A DNA stretch of 64,000 nucleotides from the NCBI RefSeq assembly GCF_002909445.1, contig NZ_PPXC01000002.1:62001-126000 (forward strand), read 5' to 3'. Position 1 is the stretch's first letter. The number at the start of each line of letters is the position of its first letter. A program made the position numbers and the translations under genes. The notes beneath the pieces were generated by a model, which worked only from the letters and a program-made list of their open reading frames with translations, did no database searches and was not told the origin of the DNA. Of this stretch, positions 51,091-60,152 are shown one piece after another. Source of the stretch: Arthrobacter glacialis (lineage in GTDB: Bacteria > Actinomycetota > Actinomycetes > Actinomycetales > Micrococcaceae).

Positions 51091-52292
51091 CGGCGCTCAT
51101 CTCCACCATGGTGGAGGCTTGGTCGGAGCTGCGGATCCACAAGACCCGCGTGTTGCTGGCTCTCATAGGTGTTGCCTTGTCGGTGGCCGTCCTGACCACA
51201 GTGGTGGGCGTGGGCAATCTGACCAGGGAGGGCATGCGCGTGGATTCCGAGCGCAACGGCGGCAGGGAGGCAACCCTGGGCGTGTCCGTCTACGCGGACC
51301 CCAGCGCTGCCCAGGCGCCGGATGCGGACAGGACAGCCAGTGTTCTGGAGGCCACGGTGAAACGTTACGGTTTCACCCACGCCTCCCGCGTCACGCAGGC
51401 GCAGGGGCGGTTCCAATTCCCCAGTGGTGTCCAGTCCGTCCAACTCACAGTGGTTGATCCGGCGTACGGTGCCATCCACCGGGTTGATATTGCCCAAGGC
51501 GGCTGGTTTGCCGAGGACGACGCCGACAGACTGGCTCCCGCCGTCGTGGTCAATGACGCCTTCTATGCGGCGGCCGGGCGGCCGAACCTCGCCACGGCAC
51601 CCCAGGTCACAGTGCTGGGTTCGAACAAGGCGACCGCCGTGATCATCGGTGTCATGCCGAATAGGTACCCGGAGGAGATGCCGCAAGCGTTCATGCTGAC
51701 CGCGGCAGCACAGGCCGTAGGTGCAGCAGAACAGATGCCGGGCATGGGCCCCGAACTGCGCATCTGGGTACCTGCCGGCATGGCTGAGCAGCTGGTGTCG
51801 GTGTTGAACGCCGACTTGGCCCAGCAACTTCCCGGGGCGCAGGTGAGCGTGCATCGCAGCGACTACGCCGCCTACGGTGACCCATTTGCCATGGTGCAAC
51901 TCATGGTCTCCGGCGTTGCCGCCCTGATCCTTTTGCTCGGCGCCGTGGGGCTGCTGAACATTTCCATGGTCACCGTGCGCTACCGGGTGCGCGAAATCGG
52001 CATCCGCCGCAGCTTTGGTGCCACCTCGGGACGCATCTTCACCGGCGTCATGATGGAGTCGGTGGTGGGCACCACCGTGGCCGGCGCAGTGGGCGTCATG
52101 ATTGCTGTGGCTGTTGTCAAGAACCCGTGGGTGGAGTCGAAAGTGGCTCCCGGCCTGGAAGATTATCCGGCGTTTCCGGTGGAGGCCGCGCTGCTTGGGC
52201 TCGGGGCGGCAGTGCTGGTGGGGGCGCTCGCAGGCGCCATTCCGGCACTGGTGGCCATCCGGGTCAAGGTCATTGACGCTATTCGGTTCTGA
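51087..52292 (+). CDS. FtsX-like permease (MacB type)
   Basis: A 401-residue permease with one N-terminal helix (VLLALIGVALSVAVLTTVVG), a large extracytoplasmic MacB-PCD domain (about 45-270), and three C-terminal helices starting MVSGVAALILLLGAVGLLNI. VREIGIRRSFGATSGRIFTG is the coupling-helix region. It would act by mechanotransmission with the ATPase and adaptor, perhaps on a peptide or lipid. It is convergent with the next GNAT gene (1-bp gap). Confidence 0.92.
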   Translation: MTALISTMVEAWSELRIHKTRVLLALIGVALSVAVLTTVVGVGNLTREGMRVDSERNGGREATLGVSVYADPSAAQAPDADRTASVLEATVKRYGFTHASRVTQAQGRFQFPSGVQSVQLTVVDPAYGAIHRVDIAQGGWFAEDDADRLAPAVVVNDAFYAAAGRPNLATAPQVTVLGSNKATAVIIGVMPNRYPEEMPQAFMLTAAAQAVGAAEQMPGMGPELRIWVPAGMAEQLVSVLNADLAQQLPGAQVSVHRSDYAAYGDPFAMVQLMVSGVAALILLLGAVGLLNISMVTVRYRVREIGIRRSFGATSGRIFTGVMMESVVGTTVAGAVGVMIAVAVVKNPWVESKVAPGLEDYPAFPVEAALLGLGAAVLVGALAGAIPALVAIRVKVIDAIRF

Positions 52293-52293
52293 T

Positions 52294-52881
52294 TCACGGG
52301 TTGCCGGCTGCCGGCCACGGCAGCGGGTGGCCCAGGACTCGCAGCGTGATGGGGGAACCGGCCTCCGTTGTTGTGCCAAGTTCCTCGAAGCCCCACTGCC
52401 GGTACATGGCGTGGGCGGATGTCGCTTGCCCATAGACGCCCAGCACCACGTGGGTTTCTGTCCGTTGGGCCAGGAGCCGGCGCACGCATTCCTTGGCGAT
52501 ACCCCTGCCGCGGTGCTTGGCGGCCACCGCCAGCTCGTGGATTACCACAACGTTTTCCGGACCGGCCATCCGGTACCGGGCATCTGGCGCCAGGGCCAGC
52601 GCCAATATCTCCTGCCACGGGGCATCCTCCACCAGCCCGTGGGACAAGGCGAAGGCTGCGACGGTGCCATCTAGGTGGGCCACCACCAGGCGCCCGCCCG
52701 GTTGGGCCAGCTGAGCCGGTCCCCAGTCGGTGATGGCGGCCAAGTCGGCGGGGTCTTCAAAGTAGGGGTCGGCCGAAAAGGTTGCGCTAAAAAGTGCTGC
52801 CACCTCCGTCCACAGGACGGGGGAGGCGTGGCCCTCAAAACACTGAAAGTTTAGCTGCGCGGGCGCTTGTGTGAGGGGCAT
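52294..52881 (-). CDS. GNAT N-acetyltransferase
   Basis: A 195-residue acetyltransferase. The acetyl-CoA motif is VVIHELAVAAKHRGRGIAKE, followed by the typical GVYGQATSAHAMYRQWGFEE. The substrate is unknown. The ATG at 52881 is 6 nt from a -10 hexamer, so it is probably leaderless. Confidence 0.85.
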   Translation of the reverse strand: MPLTQAPAQLNFQCFEGHASPVLWTEVAALFSATFSADPYFEDPADLAAITDWGPAQLAQPGGRLVVAHLDGTVAAFALSHGLVEDAPWQEILALALAPDARYRMAGPENVVVIHELAVAAKHRGRGIAKECVRRLLAQRTETHVVLGVYGQATSAHAMYRQWGFEELGTTTEAGSPITLRVLGHPLPWPAAGNP

Positions 52882-52887
52882 GCCACG

Positions 52888-52893
52888 AGCCTA
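52888..52893 (-). promoter_or_regulatory. -10 element TAGGCT, leaderless GNAT
   Basis: On the minus strand TAGGCT is 6 nt upstream of ATG 52881. Confidence 0.55.
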
Positions 52894-52922
52894 GGGGTGC
52901 TGTGCGGGGCCAGCAAAACCGC

Positions 52923-53570
52923 CTAGTCAAAAACCACCAGGACCACTGCAACAAAGTGGGTCGCAAAAGCCGCCACGGTGAGCGCGTGGAACAACTCGTG
53001 GAAGCCAAAGTGGGTGTGGCTGAAGTTGGGCTTCTTGATTCCGTAGATCACGGCCCCGGCAATGTACAGGGCGCCGCCCAAACAGATCAACAGTGTGGGG
53101 ACGGGCCCAGCCGCCCAGAATTGCGGCAGGAAGAACAATGCGGTGACGCCCAGCAAAACGTAGATGGGCACGTACAGCCAGCGGGGAGCGTTGACCCACA
53201 CCACGCGGAACAGGACACCTGCGATGGCGCCTATCCAGATCATCCAGAGCAGCAAGGTGGCAGTGGGGCGGGGGAGCATCAGCGCTGACAGGGGTGTGTA
53301 GGAGCCGGCAATGACCAGCATAATGTTGCTGTGGTCCAGGCGTTTGAGCAGGGCCCTGGTCTTGGGTGGCCAGTTCCCACGGTGATATAGCGCACTCGTA
53401 CCAAAAAGCAGGACGCCGGTGACGACGTAGATTGCGCAGGCAATCTTGGCTTCACGGCCCGGCGCCAGCAGCACCAGGGTGACCCCGGCAAGCAAGACCA
53501 GCGGCGCGGTTCCTGCATGCAGCCAGCCACGCCACGATGGTTTGAGGTCTTCTCCAGCAACGGGGATCAT
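52923..53570 (-). CDS. Hemolysin III/YqfA family membrane protein
   Basis: A 215-residue seven-helix protein of the hemolysin III (PAQR-like) family. Metal-type residues are present in LFGTSALYHRGNW, RLDHSNIMLVIAGSYTPL and GFHELFHALTVAAFATHF. Family members act as membrane hydrolases or receptors; here the role is unknown. ATG 53570 is used because TATGCT lies 6 nt upstream; ATG 53591 would lie before that promoter element. Synteny is conserved with Mycobacterium. Confidence 0.88.
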   Translation of the reverse strand: MIPVAGEDLKPSWRGWLHAGTAPLVLLAGVTLVLLAPGREAKIACAIYVVTGVLLFGTSALYHRGNWPPKTRALLKRLDHSNIMLVIAGSYTPLSALMLPRPTATLLLWMIWIGAIAGVLFRVVWVNAPRWLYVPIYVLLGVTALFFLPQFWAAGPVPTLLICLGGALYIAGAVIYGIKKPNFSHTHFGFHELFHALTVAAFATHFVAVVLVVFD

Positions 53571-53576
53571 GAAAAA

Positions 53577-53582
53577 AGCATA
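53577..53582 (-). promoter_or_regulatory. -10 element TATGCT, leaderless hemolysin III
   Basis: On the minus strand TATGCT is 6 nt upstream of ATG 53570. Confidence 0.55.
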
Positions 53583-53725
53583 ACGCAGCACCCAGGAAAG
53601 TTACTGTGCAGTAATGTGAGCACCGGTTCGGCTTGGTGAGAATTGGCGGCACGTGCAGGTAACCTAGAGCTAGCAAGTTTCGTACGGCCACATGGCCATT
53701 ATTCGCAAAGGCCAGGTGCACATTC

Positions 53726-54508
53726 ATGCGACTGTTTACTGGCTCGGCGCGGATGCCAAAGCTGCTGTACAACTATTACGAGCGGCGCCTGGCCAGGTCG
53801 CTGGATGCCAGCACGGTGCCCAGACACATCGGTGTCATGGTTGACGGCAACCGCCGCTGGGCCAAACAATTCAACGCACCCACCAGTGAGGGCCACCAGG
53901 CGGGCGCGGACAAGATTCTGGAATTCCTTGGCTGGTGCCAGGATCTGGGCATCAAAGTTGTCACACTTTACATGCTCTCCACCGACAACATGAGCCGCTC
54001 CCAGGAAGAGCTCGATGAGCTCATGGGCATCATCGCCAACACCTTGGACCTGCTCGACGCCGACGTCGACATCAGCGTCCACGCCATGGGCGCCCCCGAA
54101 CTTCTCCCGGACTACCTGGCCGCACGGCTTTCATCGCTGACGGCGCGCGTGCCCGCCAAGGAACGCATCCACGTCAACATGGCCATTGGCTATGGCGGCC
54201 GCCGGGAAATTGTCGACGCCGTCCGTGAACTTCTGCTCGACGCCGACGCGCAGGGCCGTGCCATGGCGGACGTTGCGCAGCAGCTCAGCGTGGATGACAT
54301 TTCCAAGTTCCTGTACACCCGCGGCCAGCCGGACCCGGACCTGGTGATCCGCACCTCCGGGGAGCAGCGCCTCTCCGGATTCCTGATGTGGCAAAGCGCC
54401 TACAGCGAGTTTTACTTCTGTGAGGCCCTCTGGCCGGCGTTTCGCAAAATCGACTTCCTGCGGGCCCTGCGCGACTACGCCGGCCGCAGCCGCCGCTTCG
54501 GCAGCTAG
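53726..54508 (+). CDS. cis-Prenyltransferase (isoprenyl transferase)
   Basis: A 260-residue UppS-family enzyme condensing isopentenyl diphosphate in cis. The catalytic Asp is in HIGVMVDGNRRWAK (near residue 39). The remaining conserved blocks are TLYMLSTDNMSRSQEE, NMAIGYGGRREIVDA and DLVIRTSGEQRLSGFLMWQS...SEFYF. Its place next to the hemolysin III gene matches the mycobacterial short-chain Z-farnesyl diphosphate synthase, not the long-chain undecaprenyl/decaprenyl enzyme; this product choice is inference. ATG 53753 is an alternative start. Confidence 0.9.
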   Translation: MRLFTGSARMPKLLYNYYERRLARSLDASTVPRHIGVMVDGNRRWAKQFNAPTSEGHQAGADKILEFLGWCQDLGIKVVTLYMLSTDNMSRSQEELDELMGIIANTLDLLDADVDISVHAMGAPELLPDYLAARLSSLTARVPAKERIHVNMAIGYGGRREIVDAVRELLLDADAQGRAMADVAQQLSVDDISKFLYTRGQPDPDLVIRTSGEQRLSGFLMWQSAYSEFYFCEALWPAFRKIDFLRALRDYAGRSRRFGS

Positions 54509-54523
54509 CCTGCCCGGGACCTT

Positions 54524-54569
54524 GAAATGGTGATCCGCTGTTGATTTATCAGCAGCGGATCACCATTTC
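54524..54569. terminator. Prenyltransferase terminator
   Basis: Perfect 17-bp arms GAAATGGTGATCCGCTG enclose a 12-nt loop, 15 bp after the stop. Confidence 0.8.
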
Positions 54570-54693
54570 GCCGTCGTCGGTACCAAACGTTAAGCTCGCC
54601 GTTGCCCGACACGCCCTCCGTGTATGCAAAGCAGCCACCCCCGAAGGCGTAGCTTTAGGCATAACGGAGGGCAACTCCGCTCGCCGTACCGAT

Positions 54694-54699
54694 TAGAAT
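54694..54699 (+). promoter_or_regulatory. -10 element TAGAAT before phoH
   Basis: TAGAAT lies 37 nt before GTG 54737. It stands only 4 nt from ATG 54704, which argues that ATG 54704 is upstream of or at the transcript start and is not used. Confidence 0.5.
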
Positions 54700-54736
54700 C
54701 CGGATGCACAATACGCTCCGGAGGGCTGGAGTCGAC

Positions 54737-56080
54737 GTGGTTGAAGCTTTGAACCGGGAACAGCATTCAGCAAGCGCAAGTGTTGGGGCGAAACTGCGCA
54801 GTTACGTCATTGACACCTCTGTTTTGCTGGCTGATCCACGGGCCATCACGCGTTTTGCCGAACACCAGGTCATTGTCCCGATCGTGGTCATCTCGGAGTT
54901 GGAGGCCAAGCGCCACGACCCCGAACTGGGCTACTTTGCCCGCACAGCCCTGCGCCTGCTCGATGACCTGCGCACCCAGCACGGCGGCTTGAGTGATCCT
55001 GTTCCCCTGGGGCACGACGGCGGGACCTTCCGTGTGGAGCTCAACCACGTTTCGCTGGAGGTGCTTCCGGCGGGCATGCGAGGCAGCGACAACGATGCCC
55101 GCATTCTGGCCGTCGCCAAAAACCTGGCCAACGAGGGGCACAACGTGACGGTGGTGTCCAAGGACGTCCCCATGCGAGTGAAGGCCTCCGCCATGGGCCT
55201 GGCCGCGGAGGAATACCGCAACGAGCTTGTCCAAGATTCGGGCTGGACGGGTGTTGAGGAAATCGATGCCACGGATTTCGAGATGGCGGCCCTGTACAAC
55301 CATGAGGCAGTAGCCATTCCCGAGGCTGCAGCCCTGCCGGTGAACACCTCGCTGGTCATCACCAGCAACAGGGGGTCGGCGCTGGGCAGGGTTGGTGCCG
55401 ACCAGAACGTCCGCCTGGTGCGCGGGGATCGTGACGTCTTTGGCCTGCACGGCCGCTCGGCCGAACAACGGCTCGCCCTGGATCTGCTCATGGACCCGGA
55501 GGTGGGCATTGTTTCCCTCGGTGGGCGGGCCGGCACGGGCAAGAGCGCGCTGGCCCTGTGCGCCGGGCTGGAGGCTGTACTGGAACGCAACGAACACCGC
55601 AAGGTGGTGGTGTTCAGGCCGCTGTACGCGGTGGGTGGCCAGGAGCTCGGCTACTTGCCCGGCTCCGAAAGCGAGAAGATGAACCCTTGGGCCCAGGCGG
55701 TCTTTGACACCCTCGGTTCGGTGGTTTCGGACGCCGTCATGGAGGAGGTCATGGCGCGTGGCCTGCTGGAGGTGTTGCCGCTGACACACATTCGCGGGCG
55801 GTCACTGCACGATTCCTTCGTGATTGTGGACGAGGCGCAGTCGCTGGAGAAGAACGTGCTGCTGACGGTCATGAGCCGCATTGGCCAGCGCTCCAAAATT
55901 GTTCTCACCCACGACGTGGCCCAGCGGGACAACTTGCGCGTTGGCCGGCACGACGGTGTCGTGGCAGTGGTGGAAACCCTCAAGGGGCATCCGCTCTTTG
56001 GCCACGTCACCCTGACCCGCTCGGAGCGCTCACCCATTGCGGCACTCGTGACAGAAATGCTGGAGCGCGCCGAAATCTAG
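54737..56080 (+). CDS. PIN-PhoH family ATPase (PhoH2-like)
   Basis: A 447-residue fusion. The N-terminal PIN nuclease-like domain (about 20-145) begins [16 protein letters not shown] with acidic residues in VISELEAKR and the later [15 protein letters not shown]. The C-terminal PhoH ATPase (about 220-447) has Walker [13 protein letters not shown] and Walker [11 protein letters not shown]. PhoH2 proteins are RNA helicase/RNases. GTG 54737 has GGAG 5 nt upstream. Confidence 0.92.
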   Translation: MVEALNREQHSASASVGAKLRSYVIDTSVLLADPRAITRFAEHQVIVPIVVISELEAKRHDPELGYFARTALRLLDDLRTQHGGLSDPVPLGHDGGTFRVELNHVSLEVLPAGMRGSDNDARILAVAKNLANEGHNVTVVSKDVPMRVKASAMGLAAEEYRNELVQDSGWTGVEEIDATDFEMAALYNHEAVAIPEAAALPVNTSLVITSNRGSALGRVGADQNVRLVRGDRDVFGLHGRSAEQRLALDLLMDPEVGIVSLGGRAGTGKSALALCAGLEAVLERNEHRKVVVFRPLYAVGGQELGYLPGSESEKMNPWAQAVFDTLGSVVSDAVMEEVMARGLLEVLPLTHIRGRSLHDSFVIVDEAQSLEKNVLLTVMSRIGQRSKIVLTHDVAQRDNLRVGRHDGVVAVVETLKGHPLFGHVTLTRSERSPIAALVTEMLERAEI

Positions 56081-56085
56081 CCTCG

Positions 56086-56142
56086 CGAACGGGCAGTAGT
56101 TGTTGATGTTTAGCGCAAACATCAACAACTACTGCCCGTTCG
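56086..56142. terminator. 57-bp palindrome, family 2 copy 2
   Basis: Arms CGAACGGGCAGTAGTTGTTG onward pair around a 6-nt loop, with weaker CCTC/GGAGG flanks. It lies between convergent phoH and the next gene. The inner arm is the same as at 28287-28359. Confidence 0.8.
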
Positions 56143-56155
56143 GGAGGCGGGGTGG

Positions 56156-56935
56156 TTATTGGGTGGGGCCCAGATCCCAGGGGATGTGGGACCGCACATC
56201 CGTCAGGCCCATGCTGACTTCCTCAAACAGGTCATCGAGCATGTACTCGTCAATGCCCATCAGCACCATCCAATGCCCGGCCCCGGCTGTTTCGCCATCC
56301 AAGGACTGGGAGGCCACACAAATGCCAGTCTCCAGGTCAATGCGGACGGCAGTCCGCCCGGGAAACAGCAGGGGCGCATCGGCAAAGGTGGGCCGGTAGG
56401 AGGCATTGGGTGTCAGCACCGCCTCAACTGCTTCCCGCCCCTGATGGCTGACAGGGGCAATATCTGAAATCTCGGCCACATTGGCAAAGGGTGCCTCCAG
56501 GGGAACCGGGCGGTCCCCGGCCAACTCCACCGGGTCCAGCGCCGCAGAGAACCGGCCGGAGCCATAAGCCGGCTCGCCATAGAGGGCCTCGGGGCGCCGC
56601 ACCACAAAACCGTTGCCGTCCCGCACCGGGTTCACCAACGACGGCGGCAACAGCCAGGGCTTGCGGTTTCCGCTGATAAAGAGCGAATCCCTGGATTCGT
56701 TGATCTTGGTGGTGCTGGCCAGCAACGTCCCCTCCAGTGTTTCCACCCGCAAGGCGCCGGGGCGCCGCACCCAGCACTTCAGCGCCGCGGCGGTGTCGGC
56801 GGTGTCTGGGTTCTCGCCGCTGCCGTTCGCAGCAGGAAACTTTCGGTGCAGCTCAAAACGCAAGCTCTGCCAGCGCCACGGGGACGAGCGGCAAAGGTGT
56901 CTGAAAGTATCGACGGTGAAAGTTGGGGCAGTCAT
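56156..56935 (-). CDS. Uncharacterised protein
   Basis: A 259-residue soluble protein with no signal peptide or membrane segment. It starts MTAPTFTVDTFRHLCRSSPW and includes WQSLRFELHR and VRDGNGFVVRRPE; the end contains HWMVLMGIDEYMLDDLFEE. It resembles conserved actinobacterial hypothetical proteins that I cannot name. ATG 56935 is chosen because TATGCT lies 6 nt upstream; a longer reading to 57001 overlaps the promoter. Confidence 0.7.
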   Translation of the reverse strand: MTAPTFTVDTFRHLCRSSPWRWQSLRFELHRKFPAANGSGENPDTADTAAALKCWVRRPGALRVETLEGTLLASTTKINESRDSLFISGNRKPWLLPPSLVNPVRDGNGFVVRRPEALYGEPAYGSGRFSAALDPVELAGDRPVPLEAPFANVAEISDIAPVSHQGREAVEAVLTPNASYRPTFADAPLLFPGRTAVRIDLETGICVASQSLDGETAGAGHWMVLMGIDEYMLDDLFEEVSMGLTDVRSHIPWDLGPTQ

Positions 56936-56941
56936 GTCCAC

Positions 56942-56947
56942 AGCATA
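56942..56947 (-). promoter_or_regulatory. -10 element TATGCT, leaderless unknown protein
   Basis: On the minus strand TATGCT is 6 nt upstream of ATG 56935. A divergent -10 for the prepilin peptidase is 46 bp away. Confidence 0.55.
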
Positions 56948-56992
56948 GCCCCGGGAATTGCAGAGTTTGCCCCGCTTGGCGCGCCCATGGCG

Positions 56993-56998
56993 TAGCAT
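56993..56998 (+). promoter_or_regulatory. -10 element TAGCAT, leaderless prepilin peptidase
   Basis: TAGCAT is 6 nt upstream of ATG 57005, with no ribosome-binding site. Confidence 0.5.
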
Positions 56999-57004
56999 CA
57001 CGCT

Positions 57005-57514
57005 ATGGTGACTCGGTTGTCCGATCTGCTTGAAACTAGCCTGGCGGCGTTTCTCGCCGTCCTGGCCGCCTGCCTGTACCTATTGTGGCTTGCGGTGGTG
57101 CTGAGCGTCATCGACATCCGGACCCATAAACTTCCCAACCGGTATGTGCTGCCGGCCTATCCCGTGGCCGCAGTTTTGCTCCTGGGCGCCGCGTTGGCAG
57201 CGGGCATGCCGCAACTGGTGATCAGTGCTGTTGGGGGAGCGCTGGCTGCGGGCGCGCTGTACTGGCTGCTGTGGGCGCTCTACCCCGCCGGGATGGGCTT
57301 TGGGGATGTGAAACTGGCCGGAGTGCTGGGCATGTTCCTGGGTTTCCTCAGTTGGCAGCATGTCTGGCTGGGCCTGGGCGCAGGGTTCGTCGTGGGCGGG
57401 TTGTGGGGTGTGGCCGTGATTGTCAGCCGCCGCGGCACTGCCAAGTCGGCGATTCCCTTTGGCCCCTCGATGCTGGCAGGGGCGCTGGCCACCCTGCTCC
57501 TGGTCCCCGCCTAA
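57005..57514 (+). CDS. Short A24-type prepilin peptidase
   Basis: A 169-residue membrane aspartic protease of the type IV prepilin peptidase family. Catalytic Asp residues are in VIDIRTHKLPNRYVLPAY and GMGFGDVKLAGVLGM. It lacks the N-terminal methyltransferase domain of PilD, as in archaeal and Flp/Tad peptidases. No pilus genes are in the window, so its substrate lies elsewhere or it acts alone. Confidence 0.88.
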   Translation: MVTRLSDLLETSLAAFLAVLAACLYLLWLAVVLSVIDIRTHKLPNRYVLPAYPVAAVLLLGAALAAGMPQLVISAVGGALAAGALYWLLWALYPAGMGFGDVKLAGVLGMFLGFLSWQHVWLGLGAGFVVGGLWGVAVIVSRRGTAKSAIPFGPSMLAGALATLLLVPA

Positions 57515-57552
57515 GGGCCACGGCCAGCCCCAGAGCCAGCCGAAACCAGCCC

Positions 57553-58215
57553 CTAGGGTTTGGCCGCGCTGTAGCGGTGTTCGGGCCGTCCGGTGGCGCC
57601 GTAGCGCAGGGAGATGACAACTGCGCCGTCGTCGGCCAAGCCCTGCAAATACCGCTGGGCAGTGGTCCGGGAAATGCCCACAGCCTTGGCCACGTCCGCG
57701 GTGGACTGGTCCCCGCCCTGGGCAAGCGCGCTCAGCACTGCCGTCTCCGTGGCTGAGCCCGGCCGGGGGCCCGTGGCCGCAGCGGCCGGGTGCAGTGCCT
57801 GCCAGGCGGATTCGAGCCGGTCCTGCGAGAGGGTGCCGGTTTCCGCTAGAAGGCGGCGGTACCTGAGGTATCCGCGTAGCCGGGACTCCAGCAGCTGGGC
57901 GGAGAACGGTTTGATCAGGTAGGCCAGTGCACCGTGGCGCAGGGCCTTGCGGATGGTTTCGGGATCAGAGGCGGCGCTGAGCATCATGGCATCAACGTCA
58001 ATGCGTCGCAGCACGTCCAGTCCGGTGGCGTCAGGCAGGTAGACATCCAGCAAGACCAGATCCGGCGCCTGCGCATGGATGACGTTAAGGGCTTGGGCGG
58101 CGGTGGGCGCCGGGGGCAGGGCGCGGAAGCCCGGCACGGCGTTGACGAAACCTGCGTGCAGCCGTCCAACATGAAAGTCGTCCTCAACGATCAGGACGGT
58201 GAAATCGTGGCTCAT
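57553..58215 (-). CDS. CitB/DcuR-type response regulator
   Basis: A 220-residue regulator. The receiver domain (about 1-125) has the acidic pair VEDD, phospho-acceptor Asp in LLDVYLPD, and Lys in LIKPF. The C-terminal helix-turn-helix is STADVAKAVGISRTTAQRYL. Its start overlaps the kinase stop by ATGA. It probably activates the divergent citrate transporter gene. Confidence 0.92.
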   Translation of the reverse strand: MSHDFTVLIVEDDFHVGRLHAGFVNAVPGFRALPPAPTAAQALNVIHAQAPDLVLLDVYLPDATGLDVLRRIDVDAMMLSAASDPETIRKALRHGALAYLIKPFSAQLLESRLRGYLRYRRLLAETGTLSQDRLESAWQALHPAAAATGPRPGSATETAVLSALAQGGDQSTADVAKAVGISRTTAQRYLQGLADDGAVVISLRYGATGRPEHRYSAAKP

Positions 58216-59984
58216 GGTTTCTCCTCTGGGACGGGCACAGCTTCGTCGGGCACAGCCGAGACAACGCCGGGCAGGCGGGCGCAGAATACGGCGCCGTGGG
58301 TGGTGGGGGAGCCGGCGTCGGCCACCCAGACGTCGCCGCCACGGCGGCGGGCCAAATGCCGGATCAGGGCCAGCCCCACGCCGTGCCCGGCGATCGGGTC
58401 GGCAACCCCCGGTTCCGCGGCAGCGGTTGAAAAACCGGCGGCAAAGATCAGCTCGCTGGCATCGACGGCGGCATCCGCGGAGGAGTCGGAAGCACCGGCT
58501 GGTGGCAGTCCCTCCCCGGAATCAGCCACCACCAGATGCAGGGTGGCCCCGGCAGCTGAAAAGTCATCCAAGAGTTCCACCTCAACCCACTTCTGGGCGG
58601 CTGACCCGGATACGGCGGCCAGGATCGCGTTGTCCAGGAGATTGCCCAGAACCGCCGTCACGTCCTGGGGGTCCGTGACGTGGCCGCGCATGAGGGTGTC
58701 AGCCCCTATCCTCAATTCCACGCCCCGCTCCTGAGCTTCGATGCTCTTGGCGCCGATGAAGGCCTCCAGATAGGGATCGCCCAGCATGCCCAGGTCCCTG
58801 GCGGGGTACCGCAGCGGGCCGTTGCTCATGATGGCACTAACGTAGTCGCGGGCCTCGGCTGCCCGCTCAAGGTCCAGAAGCCCGGCCACCGTGTGCAGGC
58901 GGTTGGCGAACTCGTGCCGTTGCGCCCGCAGGGCTGTGCCCAGGGCGTTGACGGCATCCAATTGGCGGGTCAGAGCCTGCACCTCGGTCCTGTCACGGAC
59001 CATGATGACCTTGCCCAGGGCCCGGGCGTCGTCGCCGTCGAGCTTGACGGGGCGGGCCGAGACAATGACCACCCGGTCCCCGGCAACATGCTCTGAGGGG
59101 CCATATTCGCTCCCGGCCGCAGCTGCCAAGAGAAACGGTGGCAGCCCACTTTGGTTCAAGGGGATGCCGCCAAAGTCTGCGGTGGAGTCTGGGGCCAGCA
59201 GCCGCCGTGCCCCCTGATTAAACACTGTGATGGTGCCGTTCTCGGAGACTCCGATGACGCCTTCGTCAACGCCGCGCAGCACAGCTTCCTGGTCTTGTGC
59301 CAGCCCGGCGATTTCCTCCGGTTCCAGGCCCAGGGTGAGGCGCCGCAGCCGGGTCCCCATCATGGTTGACGCCAGCGCTCCAAGGACCAAAGACATGGCC
59401 GCCGTGAGCGCCAGGGGAAGAATATTGGGCCCCAGACTGGCTGCGATGTCGTCGCTGGAGAATCCCACACTGACCTCACCCACCACATCGGATTCCGCGC
59501 CGGGGGCGTACACCGGAACCTTGGCCCGAGCCGAGTGCCCCAGGGTGCCGGAGTCCTGCGACGTCTCTTCCCCGCCGCCCAGGGCCACCGAGGGGTCGGT
59601 GGAAACTTGCTGACCCAACAGGGCCGGGTTGGGGTGCGCCAGACGGAGCCCGGTGTCATCGGTAATGACCACAAAGAAGGCCCCCGTCCGCTCCCGGGTG
59701 GACTCGGCACCGAGTTGGAGTGGCCCGTGGGCAAGGCTGGCGGGAGTTAGAGCAGAGGCAGGGGAAGTGGCGAGGGCTGCGGTTTCGCGGCGCACATCCT
59801 CCCCGGATGCCACGGCCCGGGCCACGGCCAGTGCGCGCGCCTCGGCCTGATCGCCCAGCCGCTGGTAGGTCAGGGCGGCAAAGGTGCCTGCGGTGATGAG
59901 CACCACGGCAAACACCACGCCCAGTTGCAGGAGCAGGACGCGGGTGGAGAAGCGCAGCCTGGGCGTGGGGCGTACCTGCGTCAA
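58212..59984 (-). CDS. CitA/DcuS-type sensor histidine kinase
   Basis: A 590-residue membrane kinase: first helix LLLQLGVVFAVVLITAGTF, an extracytoplasmic sensing domain (about 40-180), second helix LPLALTAAMSLVLGALASTMM, a PAS domain (GVDEGVIGVSENGTITVFNQ), the DHp box RHEFANRLHTVAGLLDLE with the phospho-His, and an ATPase domain with LGNLLDNAI and SGEGLPP. TTG start with AAGGAGA 5 nt upstream. Operon kinase-regulator. A C4/C6-dicarboxylate or citrate signal is likely. Confidence 0.92.
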   Translation of the reverse strand: MTQVRPTPRLRFSTRVLLLQLGVVFAVVLITAGTFAALTYQRLGDQAEARALAVARAVASGEDVRRETAALATSPASALTPASLAHGPLQLGAESTRERTGAFFVVITDDTGLRLAHPNPALLGQQVSTDPSVALGGGEETSQDSGTLGHSARAKVPVYAPGAESDVVGEVSVGFSSDDIAASLGPNILPLALTAAMSLVLGALASTMMGTRLRRLTLGLEPEEIAGLAQDQEAVLRGVDEGVIGVSENGTITVFNQGARRLLAPDSTADFGGIPLNQSGLPPFLLAAAAGSEYGPSEHVAGDRVVIVSARPVKLDGDDARALGKVIMVRDRTEVQALTRQLDAVNALGTALRAQRHEFANRLHTVAGLLDLERAAEARDYVSAIMSNGPLRYPARDLGMLGDPYLEAFIGAKSIEAQERGVELRIGADTLMRGHVTDPQDVTAVLGNLLDNAILAAVSGSAAQKWVEVELLDDFSAAGATLHLVVADSGEGLPPAGASDSSADAAVDASELIFAAGFSTAAAEPGVADPIAGHGVGLALIRHLARRRGGDVWVADAGSPTTHGAVFCARLPGVVSAVPDEAVPVPEEKP

Positions 59985-60152
59985 CGAACTCTCCTTCAGG
60001 GATGGGACTCACTGCAAGTGTGGGCTTAATGGGCTAAACGTGTTCAATGGGCACTAGTTGGAGCAAGCGAACTTAACCACCGCGTGTGATGCAGACCACT
60101 CTATTCTCTGTATAGCGGGTCACAAATGCGGCCTTTGTACAAAGGAGTTCAA

